NCBI GenBank assembly: GCA_964549105.1
Contig: CAZJTZ010000018.1
Coordinates: 1-64,000, forward strand
Source: Hydrogenedens sp964549105
Lineage (GTDB): Bacteria > Hydrogenedentota > Hydrogenedentia > Hydrogenedentales > Hydrogenedentaceae
Direction of reading: 5' to 3'
DNA length: 64,000 nt
The notes below the pieces were generated by a model. It saw nothing but the letters and a program-made list of their open reading frames with translations. It did no database searches and was not told the origin of the DNA. A program made the translations under genes and the position numbers. This document shows positions 43,663 through 53,235 of the stretch, one piece after another (within the stretch, counting starts at the first letter, position 1; each line of letters starts with the position of its first letter).

Positions 43663-44625
43663 ATGAACAAAAAAGGTTTTACTCTTATCGAACTGCTGGT
43701 AGTAATTGCTATTATTGGCATTCTTGCAGCAATTTTATTGCCTGCACTTGCTCGAGCCCGTGAAGCGGCTCGTCGTTCCAGTTGCCAGAATAATTTGAAA
43801 CAGTGGGGGTTGGTTTTAAAAATGTATTCTGGCGAATCCAAAGGAGAAAGGTACCCTCCACTGCAAACTTATAACCCAATAGAAAATGATGATGCAATAG
43901 CATTCGGTCCACAGGTAAACTGTATATATCCAGAATACCTGACTGACCCGTATATTACTATTTGTCCTTCTGATGCTTCTGCTGCGGAACATCGAAAAGA
44001 AATCGAGGATAATAACGGGGATTTGGTTCGTATTTGTGATACAATTGATGCCAGTTATGCCTACTTCAGTTGGGTTTTTGATAATTTGAAGCCAAGTGTG
44101 CCAATAAGTAATTTTCTCATTGTTGGGCTTTTGGCTACTGCACTTGATTTTGACACCTCGGCATTGGGACCGATTCAATTGGGTGCTACACTCGAAGGTT
44201 TATATCAGGATAACCCACAGGATGTATCCAACTATATTAATGGTTCTGACCCGACGGGTCTTATGAAAGTTTTCGATAATGATGCAACTCTTCATTCCCC
44301 GTGGTTAGGGTATGGAAATGGCGGGGGAAATACCGTTTATCGTTTGCGTGAGGGTATTGAACGATTTATGATTACGGATATAAATAATCCGGGTGCAAGT
44401 AGTAAAGCACAGAGTTCTATCTGGATTATGATGGATACTTTAGCATCGCCAGCGGCTAGGCAGCCTCTTTTTAATCACATTCCAGGGGGCTGCAATGTCC
44501 TTTACTTGGATGGACATGTAGAATTTATCCACTACACTCCTGACCCTAACCCTAATGACACAGAAGTTCCGGGAACGGAGCCTGTTCTTTCCAATATTGC
44601 AAATTTCGTTGCTGCTTTTTTCTAA
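43663..44625 (+). CDS. Prepilin-like protein with H-Xn-DG domain, copy 4
   Basis: Protein of 320 residues with leader MNKKGFTLIELLVVIAIIGI and C-terminal HIPGGCNVLYLDGHVEF. The variable stretch before the signature is shortened (MDTLASPAARQPLFNH). The C-terminus is its own (TPDPNPNDTEVPGTEPVLSN). The middle resembles copy 3. The ribosome site AAGGG is in the repeated spacer, and a terminator follows. Confidence 0.9.
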   Translation: MNKKGFTLIELLVVIAIIGILAAILLPALARAREAARRSSCQNNLKQWGLVLKMYSGESKGERYPPLQTYNPIENDDAIAFGPQVNCIYPEYLTDPYITICPSDASAAEHRKEIEDNNGDLVRICDTIDASYAYFSWVFDNLKPSVPISNFLIVGLLATALDFDTSALGPIQLGATLEGLYQDNPQDVSNYINGSDPTGLMKVFDNDATLHSPWLGYGNGGGNTVYRLREGIERFMITDINNPGASSKAQSSIWIMMDTLASPAARQPLFNHIPGGCNVLYLDGHVEFIHYTPDPNPNDTEVPGTEPVLSNIANFVAAFF

Positions 44626-44643
44626 ATTACTTTTTCTTTTTTC

Positions 44644-44682
44644 ACTCGTGTAGTTCTTATCCGAATTACACGAGTTTTTTAT
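44644..44682 (+). terminator. Terminator after pilin copy 4
   Basis: A 13-bp stem with one G-U pair (ACTCGTGTAGTTC with GAATTACACGAGT), 6-base loop, then TTTTTTATA. A diverged member of the same hairpin family as after copies 1 and 3. The remaining spacer to 44954 is AT-rich with TATAAT-like boxes near 44871 but no clear gene. Confidence 0.88.
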
Positions 44683-44954
44683 AGGTTGTATAACTCATAT
44701 AAGTCTTATGTAAACCAGATTACAGTTCCCTTTCTATGATAAATCAAAAACGATATTTTTAAAATGTTGCACAAAATGAGCCATACCGAATTTTCCGTAT
44801 ACGCCGATTACTTTTTATAAATTAATATAAATAATTGAATTGATTAGTATCGGTTTTTGTGTTAGATTATGTATAATATTGTTTATAATATGTTTTTATT
44901 TAATGTAAGGGATAGATTTTATTTATAAAGGTTCACCGGGTTACTAAATACAAA

Positions 44955-47933
44955 ATGATACTATCTCCAAAGGATAATCGAAAACGGTTTGTTAATTTTT
45001 ATAAAAGTTTACCTATTGTTCAGCAACTTTTTGTTCTGGCGCTTGTTTCCACAGGGATAGCATTACTTACCGCATGTCTAATTTTTTATATATTCAATAT
45101 TGCACTTTTAAGACATTCGCTGGAATCTGAACTTGCGATTATTGCCCACCATTTAGATGAACATCTTTCTGAACTTCTTGAAAAAGGAGATGTTTCAACT
45201 GACCAGATTCAAAAAGAGTTAAATTTATTAAAAAATGATGATAAGATTATAATGGCATGTCTCTATAATCGAGAAGGAAAAATAGTTGCTAAATATTATA
45301 AAGGAGATGATATTCCTTCCTTTCCAATAGCACCAGCGTATTCCGGGTTTTATAACTATAAAGATTACTTCTGTCTTTATTTTCCTATAACACAAACGAT
45401 AGAGGGGGATTTTATCCCCAGATTAGATATAACCAAAGAGAAATTACCCCTCTTATTTTTAGCGATAGATAAATCGGTATATTACCAGCGGCTGTTAATA
45501 TTTGGTATGGTTGTTCTCAGTGTTTTTCTGCTGAGTTCGCTTATTGCGTTTTTAGTCTCCCATATACTTCATCCTGTTATTTCTCGACCGATTGAGCACC
45601 TTTCTCGATTAGCCCAACGAATTTCTCAGGATAAAGATTATTCAATCCGTGCCGTGAAGTATACGGCGAATGAATTGGGTATCCTTACTGATGAATTTAA
45701 TGAGATGCTTAACCAGATAGAAATTAAGGACCAGAAATTACGAAATGTGAACAAGGAGTTGCAGGAAAAAATAAGTGTCCGAACGAAAGAACTGGAGGAA
45801 GAGGTTAGATTACATCAGAGGACTTCTGAACTTTTACAAAAAGAGATAAAAGAGAGAATACGCGTAGAAAAAGAACTTAAGACAGCCAAAGAACAGGCAG
45901 AACTACGAACACAGATAAAAAGTGATTTTCTTGCAAATTGTAGTCACGAGATACGAACACCGATGACAGGTATTTTGGGTATGTCGGAACTCCTTCTACA
46001 ATCTGACCTAACAGAGATACAACAGCGACAGGTAGAAGTTATTAATCGTTCTGGAAAAGCACTGTTGCGTCTTATTGGTGATATTTTAGATTATTCCAAA
46101 ATTGAGGCTGGACATATTGAAATTGAACCGATTTCTTTTGACTTGCAGGTACTTTGTGAGGATGTTATCGAATTAATGACTCCTTTAGCCGCGAACAAGG
46201 GGATTTCTCTTTACCTGCGATATGTTCCCAATTGTCCCAAACGGCTTATCGGAGATGCAGGGCGCATCCGTCAGATATTGACGAATCTGATTAGCAATGG
46301 AATTAAATTTACTCACCATGGACATGTTTTAGTTGTAGTAAAATGTGAAGGAACGACGGAGGATAAAGCGGCTATTTCTATTAATGTAGAAGATACAGGC
46401 ATTGGAGCACCTCAAGGGAAATTGGAAGAAATTTTTGAACGCTATCAACAAGCCGATGCTCTTATTGCTAAAGAATATGGCGGAACAGGTTTGGGGCTGG
46501 CGATTTGCAAATTATTGGTAGATGCCATGGGCGGTTCGATTACCGTGCGTTCAAAGGAAAAAGAAGGGTCTTGCTTTAATATTTCGCTCATATTACCCAT
46601 AGATACGAGCAAAACGGTTACTACTTTTCTATCGCCTAGAGAACACTTAAAAGGGGTTCGCGTACTCATTGTTGACCAGAGTCCTATTAATAGAAATGTT
46701 CTTGCTGAACAACTTCAGTCCTGGAACATGAATGTAGGTATTGCTGGTTCCAGTGTAGAAGCCTTAAACTGTTTAAAGGAAGGTATAAAAGAAGGAAAAC
46801 CTTATCAAATATGTCTGATTGACGACCAGATGCCCGGAATTCAGGGAGAATCCTTAGGAAGAACTATTAAGCAAGATAAACAAATTGAGGATACAGTTTT
46901 AGTTCTTCTAACTCCTTTTGGTATGAAGGGGGAAGCAAATCGTTTGTTTGAACTTGGATTTGCTGCTTATCTTACCCGTCCTATTCGTCAAAGCGAGTTA
47001 ATGGATGCTCTGGCAACTATCTGGTTGTCACATATTAGAGGGGAGCCCCTATCCCTTGTTACCCGCCATACCATATTTGAACAAAGGGAAACAAAGAAGG
47101 AAAAAGGCACCTTCCATGCGCAGGTATTATTAGCAGAAGATAACTTTGTCAATCAGCAAGTTACCACGGAGATATTAAAAAGTTTCGGTTGTGAAGTCAC
47201 TGTTGCTGTAGATGGGCATGAAGCCATAGAATGGACGAAACGAAAACGATTTGATTTGATATTTATGGATGGTGAAATGCCCCGGGTAGATGGCTTTACT
47301 GCTACACGAGAAATACGGCATGCTGAGCCTCCAGGAACACACTTTCCTATCATTGCTCTTACTGCACATGCCTTGCGGGGAGACCGAGAACGCTGTTTAG
47401 CCGCGGGAATGGATGATTATATTTCAAAGCCGGTAGAATCTGAAAAAGTTTTTGAACTCTTAAAGAAATGGCTCGGAGAACCGAAAGGAGAGGCTGCAAA
47501 AGGACCTATTGTATCTGAATATCCAGAGGAAATAGGAGAAATAGATTTAGCCACATTGCCCACCTTTGATTTGAAACGAGCCTTAGAAATTACGGGAGGA
47601 AAGATTCATACTGTGCGTCGAATTACCACAGTGTTCATACAATATATGCCTGCCCGAATTGAGGAAATGGAAAAGGTATGCGAAGAACAAAAATATGATG
47701 AGTTAACACGCCTTATTCATTCTTTATCGGGAGCCGCTTCGTCTATTGCGGCACAAAAGTTAGCTTATATTGTGCAAAATCTGGAACAGGAACTTCGGAA
47801 TGGCGAGTTTAATAATATTAAAGAAAAAATTGAGGTTATACAAAAAGAATTTGCAGAATTGAAATACATATTAGAACACTTCCAATGGGATGAAATCGAG
47901 ACAGAGGATACAAAACCGGATTCTGTTCTCTAA
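44955..47933 (+). CDS. Hybrid sensor histidine kinase (HAMP-HisKA-HATPase-REC-REC-HPt)
   Basis: Membrane protein of 992 residues, BarA-like. One helix near 22-48, an extracytoplasmic sensor to about 175, a second helix about 178-203, HAMP, and a coiled coil to about 315. The kinase core has His331 in SHEIRTP, the N box GNGIKFT-type region, DTGIGAP and GGTGLGLAI. The first receiver (about 560-690) is degenerate: its acidic pocket reads VDQ and its Lys is Arg (LTRPIRQ), although D623 is kept. The second receiver is intact (EDN, Asp772 in MDGEMP, SKPVE). The HPt carries His922 (IHSLSGAA). The output regulator is not nearby. The ribosome site is weak. Confidence 0.94.
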   Translation: MILSPKDNRKRFVNFYKSLPIVQQLFVLALVSTGIALLTACLIFYIFNIALLRHSLESELAIIAHHLDEHLSELLEKGDVSTDQIQKELNLLKNDDKIIMACLYNREGKIVAKYYKGDDIPSFPIAPAYSGFYNYKDYFCLYFPITQTIEGDFIPRLDITKEKLPLLFLAIDKSVYYQRLLIFGMVVLSVFLLSSLIAFLVSHILHPVISRPIEHLSRLAQRISQDKDYSIRAVKYTANELGILTDEFNEMLNQIEIKDQKLRNVNKELQEKISVRTKELEEEVRLHQRTSELLQKEIKERIRVEKELKTAKEQAELRTQIKSDFLANCSHEIRTPMTGILGMSELLLQSDLTEIQQRQVEVINRSGKALLRLIGDILDYSKIEAGHIEIEPISFDLQVLCEDVIELMTPLAANKGISLYLRYVPNCPKRLIGDAGRIRQILTNLISNGIKFTHHGHVLVVVKCEGTTEDKAAISINVEDTGIGAPQGKLEEIFERYQQADALIAKEYGGTGLGLAICKLLVDAMGGSITVRSKEKEGSCFNISLILPIDTSKTVTTFLSPREHLKGVRVLIVDQSPINRNVLAEQLQSWNMNVGIAGSSVEALNCLKEGIKEGKPYQICLIDDQMPGIQGESLGRTIKQDKQIEDTVLVLLTPFGMKGEANRLFELGFAAYLTRPIRQSELMDALATIWLSHIRGEPLSLVTRHTIFEQRETKKEKGTFHAQVLLAEDNFVNQQVTTEILKSFGCEVTVAVDGHEAIEWTKRKRFDLIFMDGEMPRVDGFTATREIRHAEPPGTHFPIIALTAHALRGDRERCLAAGMDDYISKPVESEKVFELLKKWLGEPKGEAAKGPIVSEYPEEIGEIDLATLPTFDLKRALEITGGKIHTVRRITTVFIQYMPARIEEMEKVCEEQKYDELTRLIHSLSGAASSIAAQKLAYIVQNLEQELRNGEFNNIKEKIEVIQKEFAELKYILEHFQWDEIETEDTKPDSVL

Positions 47934-48054
47934 TACTTGATTTAATCTGCATTTTATTTTAGTTGCCTTATCCTGTCAAATTGTGGCATATTTACTCCTA
48001 ACTTAATATGAGAAAACAAAGTAATTTTTTTGCAAACTGTATGGAGAAATTAGT

Positions 48055-48543
48055 ATGAGTGAATATAAAAGGCCTACATGGGACGAGTATTTCATGGAAG
48101 TTGCACGCACAATTGCAAAACGAGCCACCTGTGACCGCGGAAGAAGTGGATGTGTTGTCGCCAGGGATAAACAAATCCTTGTAACGGGTTATGTAGGTTC
48201 TCCTGTGGGTTTCCCGCACTGTGACGAGGTAGGACATCAATTAAAAAAGACGGTTCATGAAGATGGGACTATTACGCAGCACTGTGTTCGCACAGTTCAC
48301 GCAGAGCAAAACGCAATATGCCAGGCAGCACGGTTAGGTATCAGCATTCAAGGCGGCACACTTTATTGTAGAATGACACCCTGTCGGACCTGTGCGATGT
48401 TGCTTATTAATTGTGGCATTGTTCGTGTAGTATGCGAACGACAATACCACGCTGGAGCCGAATCTGAAGAAATGTTCAGACAGGCAGGCATCCAACTCGA
48501 ATATGTATATCCTGACGAAGTAGAGTCGTATAAGAATCAGTGA
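48055..48543 (+). CDS. dCMP / cytidine deaminase family protein
   Basis: Zinc hydrolase of 162 residues, the size of dCMP deaminase and ComEB, which yields dUMP for dTMP synthesis. Zinc ligands are HAEQNAI and the PCRTC pair, and the region SPVGFPHCDEVGHQL matches dCMP deaminase. GGAGAAA precedes the ATG. Its stop is 2 bases from the stop of the converging aminotransferase gene. A late-competence role (ComE operon) has no support here. Confidence 0.88.
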   Translation: MSEYKRPTWDEYFMEVARTIAKRATCDRGRSGCVVARDKQILVTGYVGSPVGFPHCDEVGHQLKKTVHEDGTITQHCVRTVHAEQNAICQAARLGISIQGGTLYCRMTPCRTCAMLLINCGIVRVVCERQYHAGAESEEMFRQAGIQLEYVYPDEVESYKNQ

Positions 48544-48545
48544 TT

Positions 48546-49754
48546 CTATTTTCCTTTGTTATCGCGTGCTTCCTTGCTAACTGTAGCGAGAGCATCTACA
48601 AGATAATCCATTGCTTCATGTGTTAATCGCGGGTGAACAGGAAGAGTTACCAGAGTTTGAGCTAACTCTTCTGCAACTGGGAACTGACCGCGTTTGAAGC
48701 CACGCTTTTGAAAGGCTGTACTCCAATGAAGTGGAATGTAATGAATTCCCAACTTGATATTGTATTTCTCTTTCATAACCCATAATAAATCTTCTTTCGT
48801 CATGCCAAACTCTTCTGGAATAAGCCGAATGGGGTAGAGATGAAATACATTGGTTCGGTCGGCTGGAGTCGTCGGGGTAATAATACCGGGAATTGTCTTC
48901 AGGGCTTGCGTTAAATATTCCGCATTCTCTTTCCGCTTCTGATTATGTCCATCTAATTTTTTCAGTTGAATCATACCTACACCTGCCTGAATATCTGTCA
49001 TACGAAAGTTATAAGCACAGTCATCAAAATCTTGCCACCAGAATCGTTTCCCTTTGGGAAATTTATTCTCGTCTAACAGACAGTATTTAGTGGTCGGAGC
49101 ATAGACACGCGTTGCATGAGAACGATATAAGGACACACGCTCAAACAGATTTGGGTCGGAAGTCGTTACCATACCTCCTTCACCTAAGGTAGACATATTC
49201 TTCTGCTCGTGAAAACTGAAACAGCCCAGAGCACCAATATTACCTGTTTTTTTGCCCTTATACTCCGCACCAATCGCATGGCAGGCATCTTCTACTACGG
49301 AGAATGAATATTTATCTCCCAATTTTAGTAACGGGTCCATATCGCACGGAAGTCCATACAAATGAACCGGAGCAACTACTTTCGTATTTTCTGTAAGGTT
49401 TGCTTCAACCTGCGACATATCCATGTTGTAAGTGTTTATGTCCACATCCACAAAATCCACTTCAGCACCTAAGGTAACCGCAGAGGCAGGTGTGGCAATC
49501 CATGTGATAGGCGTTGTCAGTACGCGTGTCCCGGGTCCAACACCAAGAGCCAACATGGACAAAAACAAAGCAGATGTCCCGTTAGTAACTGTGCGGGCAT
49601 ACTTGCTGCCAATATACTGGGCAAATTCTTTTTCAAATTCCAGACAGTAATTACCACAGGTCGGTGCATTTTCACGAATAATTTTTAGAGCCATTTCTTC
49701 TTCTTCGGGTCCATAAATTGTGCCAAAACGAATTTCTAAATCATACGGAGCCAT
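48546..49754 (-). CDS. DegT/DnrJ/EryC1/StrS aminotransferase
   Basis: PLP aminotransferase of 402 residues acting on nucleotide-linked keto sugars. Motifs are NGTSALFLSMLALGVGPG, TTPITWIATPASAV, VVEDACHAIGAEYKGKKTGN, and the PLP lysine in FHEQKNMSTLGEGGM. Separate from, and different to, the DegT half of the fusion at 23-25 kb. The gene upstream on the same strand, beyond the gap, is an RmlD-like reductase, so a sugar-nucleotide pathway for surface glycans is likely. Confidence 0.92.
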   Translation of the reverse strand: MAPYDLEIRFGTIYGPEEEEMALKIIRENAPTCGNYCLEFEKEFAQYIGSKYARTVTNGTSALFLSMLALGVGPGTRVLTTPITWIATPASAVTLGAEVDFVDVDINTYNMDMSQVEANLTENTKVVAPVHLYGLPCDMDPLLKLGDKYSFSVVEDACHAIGAEYKGKKTGNIGALGCFSFHEQKNMSTLGEGGMVTTSDPNLFERVSLYRSHATRVYAPTTKYCLLDENKFPKGKRFWWQDFDDCAYNFRMTDIQAGVGMIQLKKLDGHNQKRKENAEYLTQALKTIPGIITPTTPADRTNVFHLYPIRLIPEEFGMTKEDLLWVMKEKYNIKLGIHYIPLHWSTAFQKRGFKRGQFPVAEELAQTLVTLPVHPRLTHEAMDYLVDALATVSKEARDNKGK

Positions 49755-49812
49755 AAAACTATCCTTTATAGTTAGAGTTTTTCAACTTTTATTTTACCAG
49801 CAATATCATAGG

Positions 49813-49977
49813 ATTGCGTTTAAATTACTATTATAGTTTATCGTTTATTAAAGTTTTTTATAACCTTCATGCCATCAGATATATTGTGAAATTGCGTTTA
49901 AATTACTATTTATAGTTTAGTATTTATTAAAGTTTTTTATAACCTTCATGCCATCAGATATATTGTGAAATTGCGTT
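49813..49977. repeat. Tandem repeat, 78-79 bp units, running into the assembly gap
   Basis: Two almost identical units (49813-49890 and 49891-49969, each starting ATTGCGTTTAAATTACTAT and ending GATATATTGTGAA) and the first 8 bases of a third stop exactly at the N run. The array sits between two leftward genes and probably continues through the gap. Confidence 0.9.
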
Positions 49978-50077
49978 NNNNNNNNNNNNNNNNNNNNNNN
50001 NNNNNNNNNNNNNNNNNNNNNNNNNNNNNNNNNNNNNNNNNNNNNNNNNNNNNNNNNNNNNNNNNNNNNNNNNNNNN
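49978..50077. other. Assembly gap of 100 N
   Basis: Exactly 100 N, the usual placeholder for a scaffold gap of unknown size. It hides the 3 prime end of the RmlD-like gene and an unknown number of tandem repeat units. Confidence 0.98.
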
Positions 50078-50907
50078 TTTAAAATGGTTTTGGCAAGAGA
50101 ATTATCTAATGATACATCCTTAGGTCGTGGAGCACGGAACGAATCTCCCTCAACAGAAGGTTGAATAAGAGATTCATTCCAATTCATTTCGCGAGCGATA
50201 ATCTTACCCATATTATAGCGAGAGGACCGTTCATTTCCTGCAAGATGTATTATTCCTTCAAATGAATTTTGAGCGAGTTCAAGTAGAGCCTTTCCCAGAG
50301 TAATCACATCAATAGGAGTGCGATATTCATCTTCCGGCATAAGGACAGGCTTTCCTTCTTCTATCTTTTTTTGCATACGCGATAAAAACGAATTTCCAAC
50401 TCCTAATACAGGGAAGCCCATTACAAGCGATAATCTTGCTACAATATGAGAAATGTCTGCCTTTAACACATAAGATTCTGCCTCTAATTTCGTTTTTGCA
50501 TAATAATTTACGGGTATAGGTATATCTATTTCTGTATACATCCCTTTTTTGCCATCAAAAACGGTATCCGTAGAACAGAAAATAAACCTTGAGAAAATTT
50601 TTTCTCCTGCCTCTACAAGAGCCTTTGTAAGATTTACATTCACTTTATAAGCAAGGTCCTGGTTTTTTTCGCATTCATCTATATCTGCCATAGCCGAGGT
50701 ATGGATAATTGCATTTGGTTTCAAATCAATTACAGTTTTTGCCCACTCCTCATTGTTGCCTGATGAAATCGTAATCCAGTGAATATTTTCAGATAAGGGT
50801 TTCAACTGTTCCTGTCTCGAAAGAGCAAAGGTTTCTATCTCTCTGGGGACTTGAGCCAGAATACTACCTGCTACAAAACCTGACGCACCCGTAACAACGA
50901 TTCGCAT
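50078..50907 (-). CDS. dTDP-4-dehydrorhamnose reductase-like SDR protein, 3 prime end lost in gap
   Basis: About 276 residues are visible. It starts MRIVVTGASGFVAGSIL (NAD(P) motif) and has STDTVFDGKKG, the active-site YYAKTK (Tyr and Lys kept) and HLAGNERSSRYNMGKIIA. The last visible part PRPKDVSLDNSLAKTIL corresponds to the final 20-30 residues of RmlD-type proteins. The apparent stop at 49954 beyond the N run lies in the tandem repeat and should not be trusted. Likely a sugar-nucleotide reductase; rhamnose specificity is unproven. Confidence 0.85.
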
Positions 50908-51170
50908 AGTCTTTCTTCCTAATTTAACTTAATTAAAAAATCTATTTTATTATTATCCATAAAAAGATAGGAATCTTTCTATATCTATAGAAGAGATACT
51001 TACTCATTAATCGCTCTAATTTTCCCGATTCTTTCAAGTATTATATTATACAACCCTTTATTCAGTCTTTTCCTTTCCTTGTATATGTCCAAAACCCGAT
51101 TTTTCTTTTTTTGTAAGAGATAAATTATTACAACAAATCGAAAGCAAAATTGTATTTTTCAGGGATTCTA
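50908..51170. other. Spacer between HAD-family gene and the RmlD-like gene
   Basis: AT-rich, with no credible gene or clear terminator. It should carry the promoter for the RmlD-like gene. Confidence 0.35.
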
Positions 51171-51812
51171 TTAAGTGCTTTCTGCTGTATCTTGTAGTAA
51201 TAACTGTTCTAATTCTTGGGGGGTATAGACGATGTAATGTGGTTTTGCTTTTTTTAATCGTTCGGGACTGTGCCAACCCCATGCTGCAGCGACAGTAATA
51301 GCACCTGCTTCCTTCCCCTCGTAGATGTCACCGCAGGTATCACCAATATAATATGCAATTGCTAATGGATGTTTTTTCCATACTCGCTTAATTTTTTTGA
51401 TTTTGCTTGTTTCCACATCTGCTCCAAGAACTTCCCGAATCCCATCAATTTTTTCCCGTGTTATGAATCGGTGGACGGCTTCCGTTAAATTAGAACTGAT
51501 GATACATACAGGATATACGGCTGTAAGATGAAGCAACATTTCCCGAACCCCATCAAAAGCATGAACTTGGTCATTTACCTCTGTAATACGCGGTTGAAAC
51601 CGACGGAATAAGCCCCTTAATTTCCATGGAGGAAATCCCATTTTTACAACATTGAGCAACAAATTTCCTTCAAACAAGTTCAAGAAGACTTCTTTGGAAT
51701 TTATTCGGTCAAAGCCCATTTCGTTGCATGCAGCCGTAAATTCCTTAAAGAATATTTCAAAAGAGTTGGCAATTACACCATCAAAATCAAATAATATTAG
51801 TTTTTCTGTCAT
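51171..51812 (-). CDS. HAD superfamily hydrolase, phosphoglycolate phosphatase-like
   Basis: Phosphatase of 213 residues when started at the ATG at 51812, with GAGGGAAGG upstream. The longer frame to 52010 adds 66 residues of poor quality and overlaps the divergent yebC start. Motif I LFDFDGVIANS, motif II IISSNLT, lysine region, and motif IV YYIGDTCGDIYEGKEAGA are present with a C1-type alpha cap. Likely acts on a small phosphorylated metabolite; the substrate is undefined. Confidence 0.88.
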   Translation of the reverse strand: MTEKLILFDFDGVIANSFEIFFKEFTAACNEMGFDRINSKEVFLNLFEGNLLLNVVKMGFPPWKLRGLFRRFQPRITEVNDQVHAFDGVREMLLHLTAVYPVCIISSNLTEAVHRFITREKIDGIREVLGADVETSKIKKIKRVWKKHPLAIAYYIGDTCGDIYEGKEAGAITVAAAWGWHSPERLKKAKPHYIVYTPQELEQLLLQDTAEST

Positions 51813-51985
51813 GTCCTTCCCTCGAAAAATTGTTCGATAAGATATAAGGTTTAGTGAAAATTTAGTTTTTACTATAAGATAGATTATAATGTTATTGTTA
51901 TGGTGATTTCGATTTTGATATAATTTTTGTTCAACTAAAAGGTAAAATAAACTATAAACTACACAGTAGGTAATGGAGAAAACCG

Positions 51986-52735
51986 ATGTCAGGACATTCA
52001 AAATGGGCAACGATTAAACACAAGAAGGGCGCGGCAGACGCAAAGCGCGGAAAGATTTTTTCTAAATTAGCAAAAGAGATTTCTATAGCCGTAAGGATGA
52101 GTGGCCCTGACCCGGAATCGAATTCTCGTCTTCGCACAGTGTTGATTGCATGCCGAAACGCAAATATGCCGAAGGATAATATTGAGCGGGCAATTAAACG
52201 AGGAACAGGTGAGAGTGGAGAGAGTTATGAAGAGGTGCGTTATGAATGTTATGGACCAGCAGGGGTTGCCCTTGTAATAGATGTTCTTACGGATAACAAG
52301 CGTCGGACAGTTGCCGAAATTCGTCATGTAGTTACTCGGCATGGTGGAAGTATGGCAGAGGCAGGTGCAGTGCTCTGGAATTTTGACCAGAAGGGTCTAA
52401 TTACCATAAGCAAGGAAAATCTATCCGAAGACGACATCATGGAAAAAGCATTGGAAGCAGGTGCGGAAGATGTGGATACAGAAGGTGAGATGTATGAGGT
52501 CTATACGGCACCGAACGACCTTCATACTGTCCTGCAAAATTTTGAAAAGATGAATCTATCTATTGGCGAGGCAAAACTTACTTTGAAGCCCAAGAATCTA
52601 ATCACCGTGGATAACAAGTCTGCTGCTTCTGTACTTAAATTGATGGAAGCACTGGAAGATATGGATGATGTTCAGGATGTATACACCAATCTGAACATTA
52701 CCGATGAGGCTGTGGCAGAAGCAATGCTGGAATGA
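51986..52735 (+). CDS. yebC: YebC/PmpR family regulator or translation factor
   Basis: Protein of 249 residues, full length. N-terminal MSGHSKWATIKHKKGAADAKRGKIFSKL and the ANMPKDNIERAIKRG block are diagnostic. Members bind DNA near ruvC in some species, and recent work also gives them a role in easing ribosome stalling at prolines. TAATGGAGAA gives the ribosome site. It is followed 8 bases later by ruvC, the common gene order. Confidence 0.96.
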   Translation: MSGHSKWATIKHKKGAADAKRGKIFSKLAKEISIAVRMSGPDPESNSRLRTVLIACRNANMPKDNIERAIKRGTGESGESYEEVRYECYGPAGVALVIDVLTDNKRRTVAEIRHVVTRHGGSMAEAGAVLWNFDQKGLITISKENLSEDDIMEKALEAGAEDVDTEGEMYEVYTAPNDLHTVLQNFEKMNLSIGEAKLTLKPKNLITVDNKSAASVLKLMEALEDMDDVQDVYTNLNITDEAVAEAMLE

Positions 52736-52743
52736 CCTGAATA

Positions 52744-53235
52744 ATGATTGCCCTTGGATTTGACCCCGGCTTAGCAACTACCGGATACGGTGTGGTTAAG
52801 AAAATAAATTCAAGGTATTATCATATCGCCCATGGAACTATCCGAACACCATCAACAAAGTCTATTCCTGAACGACTTGTTACCATTTATCAGAGTGCCC
52901 GCGAATTAATACAAAAATACAAGCCCAATACTATTGGTGTAGAGCGGCTTTATTTTGAGAAGAATGTGACAAATGGCATATATGTTGCCCAGGCACGCGG
53001 GGTATTACTTCTTGCTATGGCTCACGAAGGGCTTCCTCTGGTAGAACTTAGTCCGACTGAGGTTAAAATAGCCCTTGTCGGATATGGTAGGGCAGAGAAA
53101 GTGCAGGTTCAATCCATGATACAACGATTGCTACTGTTGGACTCTATTCCCAAACCAGATGACGCGGCAGATGCCCTTGCTATTGCTCTGTGTGCACTAC
53201 ATATTCAATTCTTTCCTAATAATTTGGGCAACTAA
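52744..53235 (+). CDS. ruvC: Holliday junction resolvase RuvC
   Basis: Endonuclease of 163 residues that cuts four-way junctions in recombination repair. Acidic residues are D7 (GFDPGLATTGYG), E67 (GVERLYF) and the D139/D140/D143 group in PDDAADALA. It follows yebC; ruvA and ruvB, often next, are missing here. Its stop overlaps the end of the converging ATPase gene by 4 bases. Confidence 0.95.
   Translation: MIALGFDPGLATTGYGVVKKINSRYYHIAHGTIRTPSTKSIPERLVTIYQSARELIQKYKPNTIGVERLYFEKNVTNGIYVAQARGVLLLAMAHEGLPLVELSPTEVKIALVGYGRAEKVQVQSMIQRLLLLDSIPKPDDAADALAIALCALHIQFFPNNLGN

Noticed and set aside
44765..44785. Sigma-54-like TGGCTC-N5-GTGC on the minus strand
   Set aside because: The -12 half is off consensus, and it would transcribe back into the end of pilin copy 4, with no gene to serve.
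49813..49977. CRISPR array
   Set aside because: The repeated units are nearly identical over their full 78-79 bp with no variable spacers.
49954..50077. Reading the RmlD-like gene through the N run to a stop at 49954
   Set aside because: The codons beyond the gap fall in the tandem repeat, and the gap length is a placeholder, so frame and stop are meaningless.
51813..52010. 66-residue N-terminal extension of the HAD hydrolase
   Set aside because: The extension is low-complexity, overlaps the divergent yebC start, and the ATG at 51812 has a ribosome site immediately before motif I.
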